DNA of 17,364 nucleotides, taken from assembly GCA_938004015.1 (NCBI GenBank), contig CALKWU010000160.1, positions 1 to 17,364 on the forward strand, in the 5' to 3' direction. Origin of the DNA: an uncultured Oceanobacillus sp. (GTDB lineage Bacteria > Bacillota > Bacilli > Bacillales > Amphibacillaceae). Under the pieces are notes generated by a model. The model worked only from the letters and a program-made list of their open reading frames with translations. It was not told where the DNA came from and did not search any database. The position numbers and the translations under genes were made by a program. Shown here in pieces: positions 7,146 to 14,378 of this stretch (position 1 is the stretch's first letter; every line of letters begins with the position of its first letter).

Positions 7146-8090
7146 ATGAACAAGGTGGATACGCCACAAACAGATGTTGTTGGTGACACCACGATTCCTA
7201 CCGAAAATAAAATGAAAAATTTCGTTCAATCTGTAAAGGCCCTAATAAAAATTGGTATTGTCAATTCAAATTTAATAACGGTAGCTGCCGGATTCTGGCT
7301 GGCGGTCCATTTTGGTGGTTATACATTCAGCGAACATATTGGAACGTTGATTTTCGCGTTGATAGGTAGCGGACTTGTCATTGCCGGTGGAGCGATTTTG
7401 AACAACTGGTATGACGTGGACATCGATCCGGTGATGAGCCGGACAAAATCACGTCCGACGGTTACGGGTCAATTTTCGCTCAAGACCGTGTTCATATCCG
7501 GAGTCATTACAACTGTAGTCGGTTTGGCGATTTTACTTTTGTTTACAACTGTATATGCGGCCTTATTCGCTTTTATCGGTTGGTTTGTTTACGTTTTCTT
7601 GTATACGATGTGGTCAAAACGGAGATACACGCTTAACACCATCATCGGTTGTTTTTCAGGAGCGATGCCTCCACTTATCGGATGGTATGCCATTTATCCG
7701 CAACTACATATTGTTCCGGTTGCACTATTCCTGATTATGTTTTTATGGCAGACACCGCATTTCCTAGCTTTGGCGATGAAAAAAGCGGAAGAATACAAAA
7801 GTGCAGGGGTACCGATGTTACCGGCAGTTTATGGTTTCGAAATAACGAAAAGACAAATCATCGTCTATATTGCGTGCCTTTTGCCGTTACCGTTCATGCT
7901 GTATCAACTTGGAATCCTATTCGTAGTAGTTGCCACCGTGTTGAATATCGGCTGGTTGGCGTTGGCCATTTCGGGTTTGTTTACGAAGGATGATTTGAAA
8001 TGGGCGGATCGGATCTTCATCTATTCACTGAATTATCTGGTCGTTGTATTCCCGTTGATGATCATCGTGACCTTACCGGTATTCAATTGA
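7146..8090 (+). CDS. ctaB: CtaB, heme O synthase (protoheme IX farnesyltransferase)
   Basis: A 314-residue UbiA-family membrane prenyltransferase that adds a farnesyl group to heme B to make heme O, the substrate of CtaA. The first Asp-rich motif NNWYDVDIDPVMSRTKSRP is at 86-104. A conserved loop SGAMPPLIGW is at 171-180 and WQTPHFLALAMKKAEEYKSA at 201-220. About eight to nine hydrophobic segments follow a hydrophilic N-tail. ATG 7146 is chosen because AGGGGGG (7131-7137) lies 8 nt upstream; the frame is open back to TTG 7080, but that would swallow the ribosome site. It is the first gene of the ctaBCDEF operon; 62 nt without a terminator separate it from ctaC. Size matches B. subtilis CtaB (305). 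Confidence 0.97.
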   Translation: MNKVDTPQTDVVGDTTIPTENKMKNFVQSVKALIKIGIVNSNLITVAAGFWLAVHFGGYTFSEHIGTLIFALIGSGLVIAGGAILNNWYDVDIDPVMSRTKSRPTVTGQFSLKTVFISGVITTVVGLAILLLFTTVYAALFAFIGWFVYVFLYTMWSKRRYTLNTIIGCFSGAMPPLIGWYAIYPQLHIVPVALFLIMFLWQTPHFLALAMKKAEEYKSAGVPMLPAVYGFEITKRQIIVYIACLLPLPFMLYQLGILFVVVATVLNIGWLALAISGLFTKDDLKWADRIFIYSLNYLVVVFPLMIIVTLPVFN

Positions 8091-8152
8091 TTACGTCCTT
8101 AAAAACATCATATATATAAGGAAAGTAACATTAGAAAGAGAGGTATGAATAC

Positions 8153-9202
8153 ATGAAATCTTGGATGGGCAAAATGAAAGCAATCATGCTTTTCGGTTTC
8201 TTGTCCCTTCTCCTTGCAGGTTGCGGAAAAGAAAACCTGACCGCTCTTGATCCAAAAGGTTACGGGGCAGAAAAATCGCTCGACATCATTCTCCTGACTA
8301 CAGGAATCATGGTTGGCGTATTTCTCGTTGTAATCATCATTTATACCATCGTATTGGCACGTTTCCGCCGGAAAAAAGGAGACAATCATATTCCGGAACA
8401 GGTGGAAGGTAGTAAAAAACTGGAAACGATTTGGACGGTCATCCCGATCATCCTCGTCCTCATCATGGGTATTCCGACAGTCGTTTATACTTTCGACTTG
8501 GCCGATACGTCAGAAGCGAGCAGCACCTTGAACATCAATGTGACAGGTCATCAATATTGGTGGAATTTCGAGTATGAAGATCACAATGTAGTGACGAGTC
8601 AGGACTTATATATCCCTGTAGGTGAAAAAGTATATGTGAATATGCTTTCCTCTGACGTCATCCACTCCTTCTGGGTGCCGACGATCACAGGTAAAATGGA
8701 CGTCAACCCCGAAAACGTGAATACGATGTATATCGAAGCGTATGAAGAAGGCGTCTACTGGGGTAAATGTGCTGAGCTTTGTGGTCCTTCCCACTCACTC
8801 ATGGATTTCAAAGTCATCGTAGTGAGCCCGGAAGAATTCGAACAATGGATCACGGATATGCAAAACGTCGATCCTGAAGAAGTTCCGACAGATGCTGTAG
8901 CACAAGAGGGGCAGGAATTATTCCAAAGCAATTGTATGAGTTGCCATGCAATCGGCGATGCTTCATCTGCTGGTCCTAACTTGACGAACTTCGGAAACCG
9001 TGTCCACTTTGTCGGATACCTTGAGCCGACAAAAGAAAATCTTGTCGAGTGGATTATGGATCCGGAATCTTTGAAACCTGGAAACAAAATGACAGGAATG
9101 TATGAAGTGACGGAAGAAGAAGCTGAAAAGATTGCTGAATACTTGATGCAATTGAAGTCGACAGATGTTACCCCGGAAAGTGCTGGAGGCCTCATTGATT
9201 AA
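8153..9202 (+). CDS. ctaC: CtaC, cytochrome caa3 oxidase subunit II with fused cytochrome c
   Basis: A 349-residue lipoprotein subunit. The signal peptide ends in LAGC with lipidated C24. Two membrane helices follow (about 43-68 and 93-115). The CuA domain has GHQYWWNFEY (132-141), H171, and KCAELCGPSHSLM (205-217), giving the ligands C206, E208, C210, H214 and M217. The C-terminal cytochrome c domain has CMSCH (261-265) for covalent heme and a likely axial Met in KMTGM (312-316). It takes electrons from cytochrome c outside the membrane and passes them through CuA to subunit I. The fused cytochrome makes this a caa3, not a plain aa3, enzyme. The start follows GAGAGG by 9 nt. It sits between ctaB and ctaD in one operon. 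Confidence 0.98.
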   Translation: MKSWMGKMKAIMLFGFLSLLLAGCGKENLTALDPKGYGAEKSLDIILLTTGIMVGVFLVVIIIYTIVLARFRRKKGDNHIPEQVEGSKKLETIWTVIPIILVLIMGIPTVVYTFDLADTSEASSTLNINVTGHQYWWNFEYEDHNVVTSQDLYIPVGEKVYVNMLSSDVIHSFWVPTITGKMDVNPENVNTMYIEAYEEGVYWGKCAELCGPSHSLMDFKVIVVSPEEFEQWITDMQNVDPEEVPTDAVAQEGQELFQSNCMSCHAIGDASSAGPNLTNFGNRVHFVGYLEPTKENLVEWIMDPESLKPGNKMTGMYEVTEEEAEKIAEYLMQLKSTDVTPESAGGLID

Positions 9203-9250
9203 GAAAATATAAAGGGATGAAAGAGTAACTACAAAAGGGAGGTTAATGAT

Positions 9251-11110
9251 TTGAGTACTGCAACTACTCAAAAGCGAAGTGTTAGTGCCGTTATATGGGA
9301 TTACTTGACGACAGTCGACCATAAAAAAGTCGGTATTCTGTATATGCTCGGTGGTGCGTTCTTCTTCCTCCTTGGAGGGTTGGAAGCACTCATCATCCGT
9401 ATTCAGCTGATTAAGCCTGAAAACGACTTTGTTTCGGCAGGTTTATACAATGAAATGATTACGATGCATGGAACGACGATGATATTCTTCGCAGCCATGC
9501 CGATCTTGATTGGTTTGATGAACTATATTATGCCGCTTCAGATTGGTGCTCGTGACGTGGCATTCCCATTCTTGAACGCATTGGGAGTTTGGCTTTTCAT
9601 TTTCGGTGGACTTCTGATGAACGTCAGCTGGTTCACAGGTGGAGCACCGGATGCAGGTTGGACCAACTATGCACCGCTTTCTCTGCAATCTCCGGGACAT
9701 GGTGTCAACTACTATGTTATGGGATTGCAATTATCGGGTGCGGGGACATTGATGAGTGGAATCAACTTCATCGTAACGATCGTACGGATGCGTGCGCCTG
9801 GAATGACGTATATGAGAATGCCGTTGTTCTCCTGGACGACACTAGTGACAAGCATTCTGATCCTGTTCGCTTTTCCGGCGTTCACTGTTGCGTTGTTCTT
9901 GATGCAATTCGACCGTATGTTTGAATCTGCATTTTTCGATATCGCTTTAGGTGGAAACTCCATCATTTGGCAGCACTTATTTTGGATTTTCGGACACCCT
10001 GAAGTGTACATTTTGATTTTACCGGCTTTCGGTATTTTCAGTGAAATCTTCCCGACATTTTCCAAGAAACGTCTGTTCGGATACACTGCCATGGTATTTG
10101 CAACATTCTTGATTGCATTTTTAGGGTTCATGGTTTGGGCTCACCACATGTTTACCGTTGGATTGGGGCCGGTCGCAAACGCCATTTTCGCAATTGGTAC
10201 AATGGCGATTGCAGTGCCTACTGGTATTAAAATTTTCAACTGGCTCTTGACGATGTGGGGCGGAAGCATCCAAATCAATTCTGCGATGCTCTATGCACTT
10301 GGTTTTATCCCATCCTTTACAATTGGTGGAATGACTGGGGTCATGCTAGGTGCAACAGTGGCAGACTTCCAATACCATGATACGTATTTCGTTATCGCTC
10401 ACTTCCACTATGTCATCGTTGGTGGGGTAGTGTTCGGTATCTTGGCTGCAATGCATTACTGGTGGCCATTGATGTTCAATCGTATTTTAAATGAAACTCT
10501 TGGTAAATGGGCGTTTTGGACGTTCTTCTTCGGTTTCCATCTGACGTTCTTCGTCCAACATTTCTTAGGCTTGATGGGAATGCCGAGACGTTACTGGGTA
10601 TTCTTGGAAGGCCAAGGACTGGATGTCGGAAACTTTGTAAGTACTATCGGTACTTTCCTCATGACGATCGGTGTGCTTATTTTCCTTTACAATATCGTCC
10701 ATACGTATTTCAAAGGAGAAGTACCGGCACAGGATCCATGGGATGGAAGAACGCTCGAATGGTCTGTACCGACTCCGGTGCCATTCTACAACTTCAAACA
10801 GTTGCCGTTGGTCCGTGGGCTTGATGCTTTGTGGCTTGAAAAGATGGAAGGCGACGGTAAAATCAAACCGGCAGAACCGGTTGCACCTATCCATATGCCG
10901 AACTCATCTATCCTTCCATTTATCATGGCTGTTGGCTTTACGATTGCATCTTTCGGATTCATTTATCAATTGGATGGTCCATTGGGCAGAATCACGATTT
11001 ACATCGGTATGGCAATCGCTGTCGGCTCAATGATTATCCGCTCTCTGAGAGATGACCACGGCTATTACGTGGAATTTGATGAAGATGAGCCGCAGAAGGA
11101 GGGTGCATAA
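9251..11110 (+). CDS. ctaD: CtaD, cytochrome caa3 oxidase subunit I
   Basis: The 619-residue catalytic subunit of the heme-copper oxidase, reducing O2 to water and pumping protons. All metal ligands are seen: H73 (TMHGTTM) and H386 for heme a, H384 for heme a3, and H249, H298 and H299 for CuB. Y253 in GHPEVYILILP is the tyrosine cross-linked to a CuB histidine in relatives, and E251 is the A-type proton-channel glutamate. T324 and K327 (PTGIKIFNW) fit the K-channel. About twelve helices plus extra C-terminal ones are expected, as in the Bacillus proteins (about 622). The start is TTG 9251, 8 nt after AAGGGAGG (9235-9242); the ATG at 9246 meets a stop at once. The ctaE ribosome site lies inside the end of this gene. 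Confidence 0.98.
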   Translation: MSTATTQKRSVSAVIWDYLTTVDHKKVGILYMLGGAFFFLLGGLEALIIRIQLIKPENDFVSAGLYNEMITMHGTTMIFFAAMPILIGLMNYIMPLQIGARDVAFPFLNALGVWLFIFGGLLMNVSWFTGGAPDAGWTNYAPLSLQSPGHGVNYYVMGLQLSGAGTLMSGINFIVTIVRMRAPGMTYMRMPLFSWTTLVTSILILFAFPAFTVALFLMQFDRMFESAFFDIALGGNSIIWQHLFWIFGHPEVYILILPAFGIFSEIFPTFSKKRLFGYTAMVFATFLIAFLGFMVWAHHMFTVGLGPVANAIFAIGTMAIAVPTGIKIFNWLLTMWGGSIQINSAMLYALGFIPSFTIGGMTGVMLGATVADFQYHDTYFVIAHFHYVIVGGVVFGILAAMHYWWPLMFNRILNETLGKWAFWTFFFGFHLTFFVQHFLGLMGMPRRYWVFLEGQGLDVGNFVSTIGTFLMTIGVLIFLYNIVHTYFKGEVPAQDPWDGRTLEWSVPTPVPFYNFKQLPLVRGLDALWLEKMEGDGKIKPAEPVAPIHMPNSSILPFIMAVGFTIASFGFIYQLDGPLGRITIYIGMAIAVGSMIIRSLRDDHGYYVEFDEDEPQKEGA

Positions 11111-11111
11111 G

Positions 11112-11735
11112 ATGAGTCAGGATTATTCCATTGATCCGAAAAATCTGCCGGAAGATCCATCAAGAGTTACTGATGAAGGTAAATTTAAACATTTAGGTGT
11201 ATGGATGTTCATCGGAGGTGAATCGGTCCTCTTTGCGAGTCTTTTCGGGACGTATATCGCCCTGAAAGATTCGACTGCTGGGGGGCCGACCACCCAGGAT
11301 TTATACGGTCTTGAACTTGTTTTCCTTATGACGATGCTACTTCTTACAAGTTCATTGACAAGTGTATACGCCATCTACCATATGAAGAACAACAACTTTA
11401 AAAAGATGCAATTATGGTTTGGCATCACCGGTTTGCTCGGTTTAGGTTTCTTAGCTTGTGAAATTTACGAGTTTGCCCATTATGTTGTTGATTACGGCTT
11501 TACATTCCGCTCTTCAGCGTTCGGATCAGCTTTCTATACATTAGTCGGATTCCACGGCGGGCACGTTATTTTCGGACTCGCTTGGTTGATTACGCTTATG
11601 GTACGTAACGCAAAGCGCGGACTGAACACATACAATGCTGCGAAGTATAACTCCTTCTCTCTATATTGGCACTTTATTGATGTTGTATGGGTGTTTATCT
11701 TCACGGTCGTATATCTGATGGGGATGGTGAGTTAA
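11112..11735 (+). CDS. ctaE: CtaE, cytochrome caa3 oxidase subunit III
   Basis: A 207-residue, five-helix membrane subunit of the oxidase, the same length as I recall for B. subtilis CtaE. Motifs seen are GKFKHLGVWMFIGGES (23-38), ACEIYEFAHY, FYTLVGFHGGHVIFG and WHFIDVVWVFIF. Subunit III stabilises subunit I and supports proton uptake; it carries no metal. ATG 11112 starts one nucleotide after the ctaD stop. AAGGAGGG (11096-11103) inside ctaD serves it at 8 nt, so ctaD and ctaE are probably translationally coupled. A longer frame open from 11052 lacks any ribosome site and duplicates ctaD sequence. Confidence 0.97.
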   Translation: MSQDYSIDPKNLPEDPSRVTDEGKFKHLGVWMFIGGESVLFASLFGTYIALKDSTAGGPTTQDLYGLELVFLMTMLLLTSSLTSVYAIYHMKNNNFKKMQLWFGITGLLGLGFLACEIYEFAHYVVDYGFTFRSSAFGSAFYTLVGFHGGHVIFGLAWLITLMVRNAKRGLNTYNAAKYNSFSLYWHFIDVVWVFIFTVVYLMGMVS

Positions 11736-11738
11736 TCA

Positions 11739-12059
11739 ATGACGAAAAACACTAGTCCGAATAATGTAGACTACCGTAAAGAGCAAAATAAAGAAGAAAT
11801 GAAAAAAGTGTTGATCAGCTTCGCCATGTTGCTGATGTTTACGATCATTGCATTTGCCGTTGTCGGCACAGAAGCAATTGAAGGTTCTTATGTTTTGATT
11901 TTGCTCTTTTTGATGGCTTTCATCCAAATCATGTTCCAATTCTTCTTTTTCATGCACATGAAAGAAAAAGGGCATGAAGAAGCACAAATCATCATCTATG
12001 GGGCATTCTGGGTAACGTTCCTCGTGATGATGGGCTTGGGAGTCATTACTTGGTGGTAA
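11739..12059 (+). CDS. ctaF: CtaF, cytochrome caa3 oxidase subunit IV
   Basis: A 106-residue small subunit with a hydrophilic N-tail (1-22) and three hydrophobic helices. QFFFFMHMKEKGHEE is the typical family motif between helices 2 and 3. The family helps fold the oxidase or bind CuB in subunit I. It begins 3 nt after ctaE and ends the operon at the terminator that follows. B. subtilis CtaF is about 110 residues. Confidence 0.95.
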   Translation: MTKNTSPNNVDYRKEQNKEEMKKVLISFAMLLMFTIIAFAVVGTEAIEGSYVLILLFLMAFIQIMFQFFFFMHMKEKGHEEAQIIIYGAFWVTFLVMMGLGVITWW

Positions 12060-12067
12060 AATGGAAC

Positions 12068-12101
12068 AAAAAAGACTGGGAAAAATCCCGGTCTTTTTTT
12101 T
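12068..12101 (+). terminator. Intrinsic terminator after ctaF
   Basis: AAAAAAGACTGGG (12068-12080), loop AAAAAT, CCCGGTCTTTTTT and further Ts to 12101. The stem has 13 pairs including one G-U. It separates ctaBCDEF from ctaG. Confidence 0.9.
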
Positions 12102-12121
12102 GGAAATTCGTCACAATTCTT

Positions 12122-12152
12122 AGCGTTTAGAGACGCTTATGTGCTATATAAT
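12122..12152 (+). promoter_or_regulatory. Candidate ctaG promoter with overlapping small hairpin
   Basis: TATAAT (12147-12152), or TGCTATATA as an extended -10 (12142-12150), lies about 35 nt before ctaG. No good -35 is seen. Just upstream, AGCGT (12122-12126) and ACGCT (12133-12137) form a short inverted repeat that would overlap the -35 position. It fits ctaG-ctaM having their own promoter after the terminator. Confidence 0.45.
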
Positions 12153-12185
12153 AACTAGATACCATCGCAACTGGAGTGAGTTTTT

Positions 12186-13085
12186 ATGTGGTTGGAATTG
12201 CAAATCTTCGGCTTCCGTGCATTATGGAGTCCTTATTTCTTTTTGTTTTGTGTCGCTATAGGAGTAGTCTATTATTTGGTGACCGGTCCGTATCGTCATA
12301 AATTTGGTGGAAGCGGAGAGGATAAACCGACAACCAAACAACATATCGCCATGTATACTGCATTATTGTTATTGTATGTCGTCAAGGGTTCTCCTGTGGA
12401 TTTACTTTCCCATATTATGCTCACTGCCCATATGACGCAAATGGCGATCTATTTGTTGCTCTTTCCGATCTTGACGATTATTGGAATTCCGTTATGGATT
12501 TGGAGAAAAGTCATCGATAATCGGGTATTAGGACCAGTCATCAAGTTGTTGACGAAACCAATCATCTCCCTTTTATTATTCAATGGGATGTTTTCCGTTT
12601 ATCACATCCCGGTCGTTTTTGATTTTTCCAAATCATCTCCAGTTTGGCATTTTATCATTCATATTTTACTGTTGATTGCTGCTTTTATTGTCTTTATGCC
12701 TGTTTTATTACCTTTCAAGGAAATAAACCGGATGTCACCATTGATGAAGATCGGCTACATCTTTGCGAACGGGGTGTTGATCACTCCTGCTTGTGCACTT
12801 ATCATCTTTGCCAATGTGCCCGTATATAGCGCTTATCTCGAAGATGGCGCATGGATCCAAGCGTTGGCGATTTGTGTGCCGTCTGATGTCTTATCTGGAA
12901 TTTCAACCTCCTTATCGGGTCCGGAAATGTTTTCTCCGCTTAGCACATTGATCGACCAACAACTTGGAGGAATCATTATGAAAGTGCTGCAGGAAATTAT
13001 TTACATGGTTCTGCTAATTCGGGTCTTCTTCCGCTGGTTCAATACGAAGTCAAGGGAAATTGATCCGATTGTCGATACCCATTGA
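12186..13085 (+). CDS. ctaG: CtaG, caa3 oxidase assembly factor
   Basis: A 299-residue integral membrane protein of the Bacillus caa3_CtaG family (B. subtilis CtaG is 297), with about seven hydrophobic segments. Seen in the sequence: FRALWSPYFF near the start, MLTAHMTQMAIYLLLFPI in the middle, and DQQLGGIIMKVLQEIIYM near the end, the typical family blocks. In B. subtilis it is needed for active cytochrome caa3, probably through copper centre assembly. It is unrelated to proteobacterial CtaG/Cox11. ATG 12186 follows GGAGTGAG (12173-12180) by 5 nt. It has its own candidate promoter after the ctaF terminator. ctaM follows after 58 nt with no terminator. Confidence 0.95.
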   Translation: MWLELQIFGFRALWSPYFFLFCVAIGVVYYLVTGPYRHKFGGSGEDKPTTKQHIAMYTALLLLYVVKGSPVDLLSHIMLTAHMTQMAIYLLLFPILTIIGIPLWIWRKVIDNRVLGPVIKLLTKPIISLLLFNGMFSVYHIPVVFDFSKSSPVWHFIIHILLLIAAFIVFMPVLLPFKEINRMSPLMKIGYIFANGVLITPACALIIFANVPVYSAYLEDGAWIQALAICVPSDVLSGISTSLSGPEMFSPLSTLIDQQLGGIIMKVLQEIIYMVLLIRVFFRWFNTKSREIDPIVDTH

Positions 13086-13143
13086 TCCATCGGCTTTTAC
13101 TAAATTTCATTCATAGATTTAAACAACAGAAAGGAAGACAACG

Positions 13144-13599
13144 ATGCCAATTTTACCTACCATCAGTACAGCATTCATTTTACTGAGCGCAATTTTAGTA
13201 GCGATTGGATGGCGTTTGATTGTAAAAGGAAAGAAAAAAGCGCATAAAAACGCAATGATTCTCGCTGCGCTCAGTGCACTCAGTTTTTTCATCATTTATT
13301 TATCACGAACCGTATTTATCGGAAATACGAGCTTCGGTGGACCGGATGAGGTGAAGATTTATTACACGATTTTCCTCATTTTCCATATCATATTGGCGAC
13401 AGTCGGAGCGGTGTTCGGTATTGTGACACTAGTTCTGGCTTTCAAAAGGAAAATTGAAAAGCATGAGAAAATCGGTCCATACACGAGCGTCATTTGGTTT
13501 TTCACAGCAATCACCGGCATTATGGTATACCTTTTACTCTACGTCTTCTATGAAAGTGGAGAAACAACAAGTGTCATCAAAGCAATATTTGGATTTTAA
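13144..13599 (+). CDS. ctaM: CtaM/YozB, DUF420 membrane protein for oxidase biogenesis
   Basis: A 151-residue membrane protein with four hydrophobic segments (about 5-22, 36-56, 73-99 and 117-139) and short charged loops such as KGKKKAHKN and FKRKIEKHEK. Together these are the DUF420 pattern. Conserved histidines are seen (H34, H85 in LIFHIIL, H107). The B. subtilis relative YozB (named CtaM) and S. aureus CtaM are required for working heme A-type oxidases; the exact step is uncertain. The start follows AAAGGAAG by about 7 nt. It probably shares the ctaG transcript. In B. subtilis yozB lies elsewhere, so its place beside ctaG supports an oxidase role here. Family assignment is firm; the symbol rests on orthology. 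Confidence 0.85.
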   Translation: MPILPTISTAFILLSAILVAIGWRLIVKGKKKAHKNAMILAALSALSFFIIYLSRTVFIGNTSFGGPDEVKIYYTIFLIFHIILATVGAVFGIVTLVLAFKRKIEKHEKIGPYTSVIWFFTAITGIMVYLLLYVFYESGETTSVIKAIFGF

Positions 13600-13605
13600 A
13601 ATCAA

Positions 13606-13746
13606 AAGCGGAAGCGACTTAAAATGAAGGACTGAGGTAGACTCGTCGTGTTGCAAGTTGATTCGGTGAAGCCGCACTCCTCGCAAAGCTTCATAATGTA
13701 TTTCAAAGATGTTTTTCATGAAGTAATTACAAGAAGTCGCTTCGCT
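13606..13746. repeat. 141-bp element with imperfect inverted ends (MITE-like)
   Basis: The left end AAGCGGAAGCGACTT (13606-13620) and right end AAGTCGCTTCGCT (13734-13746) are inverted copies differing by one inserted G. Inside there is a further inverted pair TGAAGC (13667-13672) / GCTTCA (13688-13693) and no open frame. The string ATCAAAAGC occurs at 13601-13609 and at 13758-13766, which could be a flanking duplication or chance. AAGCGGAAGCG-type ends recall short dispersed repeats in Bacillales. A chromosomal repeat or decayed non-autonomous element is likeliest, but copy number is unknown. Confidence 0.5.
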
Positions 13747-13766
13747 GAATAGATGTCATCAAAAGC

Positions 13767-13801
13767 AAAAAAGGTCAGCCTTTGCTGGAAAGGCTGACCT
13801 T
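13767..13801 (-). terminator. Terminator of the yugN-like gene
   Basis: AAGGTCAGCCTTT (13771-13783) pairs perfectly with AAAGGCTGACCTT (13789-13801) around GCTGG. On the minus strand the hairpin is followed by a U-run from 13772-13767. The plus-strand side lacks a clean T-run, so it probably ends yugN and only weakly ctaM. Confidence 0.85.
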
Positions 13802-13806
13802 CATTA

Positions 13807-14187
13807 TTATTCTTTCACTTCTTCTTTTGCCAACGGTTTCAAATCATTTGCAAGGTCCGTCAATAGTGTTTGTGCACGTTCTACTAAAGAATCCGGGAAG
13901 TTTTCATCTTCTCCGTACTCGACACCATGCGGATAGTAATGTTTTCCGAGTAAAGGCGTCAACAATTTGATGACGGCATCGCGGCGATCGACGTCGCCAC
14001 TAAGGGCATAACCTTGAACTCGAACATAATATGTAACATTTTTTTCATTGGAACCGATTTTATAATCATAAGTTACGCGTTCATAGTCCCATGATGAACC
14101 ACGGATGAAAGCATGTTGTCCAGTGATTTTATCAAGTGGCTTCAAATCAAGTACGAGGCCGTCAATACCCGTGTTCTCCATTCTCAT
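13807..14187 (-). CDS. yugN: YugN-like family protein
   Basis: A 126-residue soluble protein, no signal or membrane segment. GLVLDLKPLDKI (10-21), SSWDYERVTYDYKI (31-44), YYVRVQGYALSGD, and LLGKHYYPHGVEYGE match my recollection of the YugN-like family of Bacillales, whose function is unknown. The C-terminus is acidic. ATG 14187 is chosen because AAGGAGTG lies 8 nt upstream; a second Met two codons later is less well placed. It is the only minus-strand gene between ctaM and ylbC and forms its own unit with promoter and terminator. The symbol is by family resemblance only; B. subtilis yugN is at another locus, so true orthology is untested. Confidence 0.75.
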   Translation of the reverse strand: MRMENTGIDGLVLDLKPLDKITGQHAFIRGSSWDYERVTYDYKIGSNEKNVTYYVRVQGYALSGDVDRRDAVIKLLTPLLGKHYYPHGVEYGEDENFPDSLVERAQTLLTDLANDLKPLAKEEVKE

Positions 14188-14223
14188 TTTATATTCACTC
14201 CTTATATATGTCCTCGTTATTTA

Positions 14224-14252
14224 ATCATATTATGAAAAGCGGGAATTTGCAA
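14224..14252 (-). promoter_or_regulatory. Candidate yugN promoter
   Basis: On the minus strand TTGCAA (14252-14247), 17 nt, then TATGAT (14229-14224). The -35 is preceded by TTTTTCA, as at ctaA, so both promoters share TTTTTCATTGCAA. Confidence 0.6.
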
Positions 14253-14317
14253 TGAAAAACATGCTTTTCCCCTTCGTTATCATTTTTGTGATTATATTTC
14301 ATTTAAAAGGGAAAAGG

Positions 14318-14347
14318 TTGAATGTATTATATTTTCCATCATAGAAT
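14318..14347 (+). promoter_or_regulatory. Candidate ylbC promoter
   Basis: TTGAAT (14318-14323), 18 nt, then TAGAAT (14342-14347). It lies about 30 nt before the ylbC start. TACTAT (14349-14354) is a second -10-like string with no good -35. Confidence 0.45.
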
Positions 14348-14378
14348 GTACTATAACGTGGTAGAGGGGCTGTAAGTG

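Noticed and set aside
8091..8152. Separate promoter or terminator between ctaB and ctaC
   Set aside because: The gap has a TATATATA-like string but no matching -35 and no hairpin, so ctaC is read from the ctaB transcript as far as can be seen.
9443..10131. Antisense open frames within ctaD
   Set aside because: They mirror codon bias of the conserved gene and have no start signals.
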